NCBI GenBank assembly: GCA_038373885.1
Contig: JAWZYV010011616.1
Location: 186,001-250,000 of the forward strand
Direction: 5' to 3'
Length of the DNA stretch: 64,000 nt
DNA from: Cheiracanthium punctorium
Lineage: Eukaryota > Arthropoda > Arachnida > Araneae > Cheiracanthiidae
Below the pieces are notes generated by a model. It was not told the DNA's origin, made no database searches, and saw only the letters and a list, made by a program, of their open reading frames with translations. Every line of letters starts with the position of its first letter. Position 1 is the stretch's first letter. A program made the position numbers and the translations under genes. This document shows positions 60,405-64,000 of this stretch, piece by piece.

Positions 60405-60901
60405 ATGCTAGCCATGACGTGCCATTTAAATCACAATGTTGTCAAAGTTAACCTGAAGCTTTCAAAATGTATGGGAGGTGTAGACTTGGCTGACCAAAGA
60501 AGAAAGTACTACAGTGTAGCCAGAAAATCGTTGAAATGCTGGTACTACCTTTTTTGGTTTTTGCTGGATACAGCAATTGTTAATTCCTTTATAATCATGA
60601 TGGTGACGAACTTTCCAGAGGAACGAAAACCACCTACTTTGCGTGATTTTCAAATGAAATTGATTGAACAATAAGTGAGAAACTTTTCTTCTAGAAAAAG
60701 AGATATTTCAGTAACTGAAGGATTTTATGAACATGAGCATAAAGAATAAAAATTAATGGGAGTAAAAAAACTTGCCCCAAATGCCGTAAAAGTAATGTAA
60801 AAACAAAAATGGGACATTTTGTTCAAAGCTCATGGGAGTGTGATATTTGCAAAATATGCTTATGGAAAACATGCTTTTAGATAAAGTATACTAATCACAG
60901 T
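60405..60901 (+). pseudogene. piggyBac-like transposase C-terminus (PGBD), broken
   Basis: The frame from 60405 gives YMGGVDLADQ-like CMGGVDLADQRRKYYSVARK, then SLKCWYYLFWFLLDTAIVNS, strongly conserved in the C-terminal half of piggyBac transposases (DDE_Tnp_1_7; GGVDLxDQ includes the last catalytic Asp region). A TAA at 60672-60674 ends the frame. The same frame continues after it (RNFSSRKRDISVTEGF) to a second stop, and after a frameshift CPKCRKSN and WECDICKICLWKTCF (60773-60901) form the cysteine-rich C-terminal finger. N-terminal domains are absent and no TTAA-bounded ends were found. The MITEs at 24.6 and 25.4 kb are piggyBac-type but need not depend on this family. Confidence 0.85.
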
Positions 60902-61479
60902 GTATAAACTATTTTGCATTGATATTTGGCAATGAAGATAAACATTTCATAATTAAAAAATTGTGAAATAGAATCAGCCCTTTTAAAACAAAAACAAAAA
61001 ATTTTTAAATAAGAAAATGTACGCAATTACTGATCAAATCTTGAAAAATCAATATAAGAATAAAAATTGATTGATAACTTAAAGTAAATAAATAAATGTC
61101 AACTAATTGACGAGAAAAATTAAGTATAATAAACTAACAGCATAACCTAACGATTTAACATAAATGTTCGATATTTAATTTTACGTAATTATTACTAGTT
61201 ACTTAAAATTATAATTATTCACAGTACATTCACAAAAACTTATAACTACTTGACAGGCATTTGTAAAATTAGTGCTTTTTTGATTAGTTTGAATAGTTGA
61301 TTTTTGAAATAAATGGAAAATTGCACCATTGCCTCTTATCATTGAAGGGGGGGGGGTTGTTTCTGTGATTGCTGAAACGAGAGGGAGAAAGAAAGGAAAA
61401 CTCTAATCTAAAACATTATTTAAATTATGGCATTAAACAATTCTATGCTTCAAGACCACTCTAATATAAGTGCTTCCTT

Positions 61480-61520
<41 letters not shown>

Positions 61521-62666
61521 TTAGCATTTCAAGACAGATTGCATTTATTTATTTTCTTGAACGTTCATACTTAGAAAGTGAGCTGCAAGTATAGTTTGGC
61601 TGCCTTAACTTGGCAGTCGACCTTAGGTGATTTCATTCCTAGAGAGGGGTCGCTCATTGAAAAGTTACTATGTGCTACTGCATAATTGGTTGTAGCTTCT
61701 TTCGCCAAGTGGGGAGAATTTCTGGTGATCATCTGGTCTCCCACTCCCCAGAGTGAAAGCGAATAAAAGGGCACACCTGCCCCGCATGCTCATTCTTCAT
61801 TGTGCTAGAAATTTCCTGTATCCACAATAAGGTGCCAAATACGGCTACCTGATTTTATCCCGAAGGAAAACCTGTTGCCTAATTTCCCCAGTGGACTCAC
61901 CAAATTCACGTGACCGACTGTCAAGTTAATGTAGCAGGACTACACACTACAAGTTACATTCCAATGTCAATCTGTTGTTATAAGCAGTTACATTAGACCT
62001 TCTTCGGAATATCACCCCTTCAAAAAGGGAAGTTCCCGATTGTCAAAAACTAGTGATGAATGTGCTCGCTTACATTAGATGGGGGGGGGGGAGGCATTTT
62101 CCGGCTATTTCTGTCTGAACCAATGGATGTGAAGTTTCCTTGGGCCTGGGAGCCAAAGAGTTAAAGCATCCTTTACCTTTGAAAGTGTCTTGTTAGTCTT
62201 CATTTATGGATCATAACAGTATTTTACTACTGAGATTGTGATTCGGAATGAAGATTTTATTCGAAAAATTATTTCAAAATGCACTTTTTACTAGTCATTT
62301 TTAAATGTTAATGTTTTTTTTTTTTAATTAAGAGATTGCTCTTAAATTTGACATGCAAGATTTTTGTTGGGTCTGAAGAGGATATGTAAGTTTCATTTTT
62401 TAAATTTGGTTGTGGGAGCAATGTGGTTGTCATTCCATGAATGTTCATTGAATACTTATATCATCTGGCTAATCACAGATGAATTCAATTTCTTTTGTAT
62501 TTGCTTGAGTATTTAAAATGGCTGTCAGTTGAAGGACTTAAATACGGTTTTTCATTTCCAGAGTTCCAGATTTCCCTTTACATATAAACAAACTTTACTT
62601 TATTGTATTGGTATCGATTGTACAATTTTGTCATAAAAATATAATGCAATTTGTTTTTTCTTTTAG
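60902..62666. other. Mostly AT-rich DNA, no gene recognised
   Basis: Contains a TA microsatellite (about 61484-61515) and a GC-richer stretch at 61560-62160 without recognised coding content. At 62320-62392 an acceptor-like TTTTTTTTTTTTAATTAAG, a ~53-base segment and a donor-like GATAT-GTAAGT could be an internal exon; its open frame joins the less plausible frame of the exon at 62667. Confidence 0.4.
61484..61515. repeat. (TA)n microsatellite
   Basis: An uninterrupted run of about 16 AT units. Confidence 0.9.
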
Positions 62667-62767
62667 TTGCTGTAAGGGAACATCCACTAATAAAGGAAGT
62701 AGTGTCGAAAATCGTAGAAGATATAATAAAACTGGCTCAAACATGCTACATTCAGACAGAATTATAA
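62667..62767 (+). CDS. Possible terminal coding exon of an unidentified host gene
   Basis: TTTGTTTTTTCTTTTAG (to 62666) is an excellent 3' splice site. The exon then reads, after a split first codon, AVREHPLIKEVVSKIVEDII followed by KLAQTCYIQTEL and TAA at 62765-62767. The composition (amphipathic helix pattern I-V-V-I-V-I-I-L, charged residues between) looks like real protein more than translated AT-rich noise. AATAAA follows at 62835-62840. I do not recognise the family, and no upstream exon with the right phase could be identified. A second open frame over the same DNA (CCKGTSTNKGSSVEN..., to about 62808) is basic and less protein-like. Treat as a hypothesis. Confidence 0.35.
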
Positions 62768-62834
62768 GAAGAAAAAGCTCCTTGAAAATTCAATTTGCTT
62801 GTGTATAATATTTTAAATATTTTAAAAATTGACG

Positions 62835-62840
62835 AATAAA
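62835..62840 (+). terminator. Polyadenylation signal AATAAA
   Basis: AATAAA lies 68 bases after the stop of the candidate terminal exon, and a TTATTTCTTTTGTTT stretch about 20 bases further could be the downstream element. In AT-rich DNA this hexamer is common, so it only supports the exon if that exon is real. Confidence 0.3.
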
Positions 62841-63748
62841 TATTTAAAAAATTGACAATCTTATTTCTTTTGTTTAAGATACCTTAACTCCATTTTCAGA
62901 AAACATTCTTTTTTTCTTCTTTCGGCTTTATTGGCATTGATTTATATCATCTAGATTAGGGGAATAAATTAAGGTAAAGTACCAAGAAGGTTTTTTTTTT
63001 TTTTTTCAAATGTTTGTGTGTGCTAAATTAGGTATACGTGACATAATTGCCATCTGCAGTCTAGATTTGATGAAGTATGAAAAGAATAAATAAATAAATC
63101 GTCAAGCCTGTGAGTATTAAAACTTTTAGCAAAGCTGATACGTTAATAGTATGTTAAAAAAAAAAGTATTTACTCTGCAATGCAGTAAATTGATTTATGA
63201 GACATAAATCAATTGATTAATGTAAACTTTGTTTAAAGTTTGCCATTAACTAAAAAGTTCGTAAGTTCCTGAATTTTTAAGAAAATCCTCGCACATTCAT
63301 CTTAATATCAATCTTACAACTGAATACTTTTCTTTTAACATTCCTTTGTTGAAATCTCCTGTGTCTTAAGAGTAAAAATTGATCCATTGGTTGGTAATAT
63401 TTTTAATGTAGTTAAATAATATTATTTTCCAATTTAAAATAGGTATTTTGTATAACAGTGTATAAAATAACTATTTTTTTTACCTATAAAAGCAGTGGGG
63501 AAAATTGAAAAAAAGACTGGGAATTTCATTTCATTAAATGTGTAAAAACCTTGCAATTAGTAGTATAGTGGCAATATACATGCATGCCAAAAGTTTCGGC
63601 TTTGTCATTTTAATTGGAGGAGTGCATTTTATGAACATTATTTTATATGCATACAATAAAAAAAAAATTAAGTACAAAACTTAAAATCTGCATGTGCCTT
63701 ATTTGTAACTACAATTGAAAATAATTTTTTTTATGTCAGTGTGAAAGT
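62841..63748. other. AT-rich DNA, nothing recognised
   Basis: Homopolymer runs (T run near 62990) and AT-rich sequence, no feature supported. Confidence 0.5.
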
Positions 63749-63968
63749 ACATTCTAATAATACACCAACAAAAAGGGCACATTGTATAACAACCAATTCT
63801 ACTGGTTTTTCAGGGAAAGTCCTGGGATTTTGATAAAGAAGTACAAAAATAAATAATAACATTCTAATAATACACCAACAAAAAGGGCACATTGTATAGC
63901 AACCAATTCTACTGGTTTTTCAGGGAAACTCCTGGGATTTTGATAAAGAAATACAAAAATAAATAAAA
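63749..63968. repeat. Tandem duplication, 110-bp unit, two copies
   Basis: ACATTCTAATAATACACCAA and the following ~90 bp occur at 63749-63858 and again at 63859-63968 with only a few substitutions (for example GTATAACAACC against GTATAGCAACC). The array reaches to within about 30 bases of the window end. The minus frame at 63799-63993 simply reads the repeat twice. Confidence 0.92.
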
Positions 63969-64000
63969 AGAGAAGAAAAGAATACAAACACACACAAAAA

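Noticed and set aside
1..64000. CRISPR arrays, operons or bacterial defence systems
   Set aside because: The window is eukaryotic transposon-rich DNA; there are no regularly spaced repeats and no prokaryotic gene organisation.

Overview
This window is non-coding, repeat-dense, strongly AT-rich eukaryotic DNA. It looks like an intergenic or large-intron stretch of an arthropod genome. A spider or other arachnid is my best guess, because the LINE ribonuclease H tail and the piggyBac and mariner-like proteins resemble families I know from orb-weaver genomes. That guess rests on recall, not on a search. No intact protein-coding gene is visible. The only candidate piece of a host gene is one possible terminal exon near the right end (62667-62767, + strand), preceded by a good splice acceptor and followed by a polyadenylation signal.

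Layout, left to right. 0.9-2.1 kb: a 5'-truncated Jockey-like LINE keeping an RNase H domain, flanked by a 12-bp target-site duplication. 4.9-12.7 kb: two tRNA-derived SINE copies and a 2.8-kb TIR element (CCCAGCAAACACA ends) carrying a nested mariner-type MITE. 14.3-16.1 kb: a mariner-type transposase tail (minus strand), a 0.7-kb TIR element and a GC-rich probable LINE 3' end. 18-22 kb: a third SINE and a small TIR element. 23-29 kb: a GC-rich block, two hAT copies (176 bp and 2,564 bp, each with 8-bp TSDs) and a second copy of the 0.7-kb TIR element split by two TTAA insertions of piggyBac type. 29.5 kb: a near-perfect inverted duplication. 31-34.4 kb: a minus-strand SINE, a foldback, a 1.1-kb TIR element and an inverted pair of 215-bp MITEs. 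37-40 kb: a Tc1-like MITE and a non-autonomous Helitron followed head-to-tail by a second Helitron start. 48.4-49.8 kb: a nearly full-length but broken Tc1/mariner-superfamily transposase. 53-60 kb: hAT elements with 8-bp TSDs, and a pogo-like transposase remnant split by a 2,033-bp DNA transposon with a 6-bp TSD. 60.4-60.9 kb: a piggyBac transposase C-terminus. 63.7-64 kb: a 110-bp tandem duplication at the edge.

Nothing forms a pathway or operon. The biology is transposon stratigraphy. Nesting gives relative ages: piggyBac-type MITEs are younger than the 0.7-kb TIR element, a SINE is younger than the hAT element it entered, and the 2-kb element is younger than the pogo gene. Insertions were identified from target-site duplications and termini read directly in the sequence. 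Superfamily names come from family knowledge. I found no convincing new biological system; the best leads are the long hairpin at 29.5 kb, the 2-kb element in the pogo remnant, and a set of elements sharing CCCAG-type ends.
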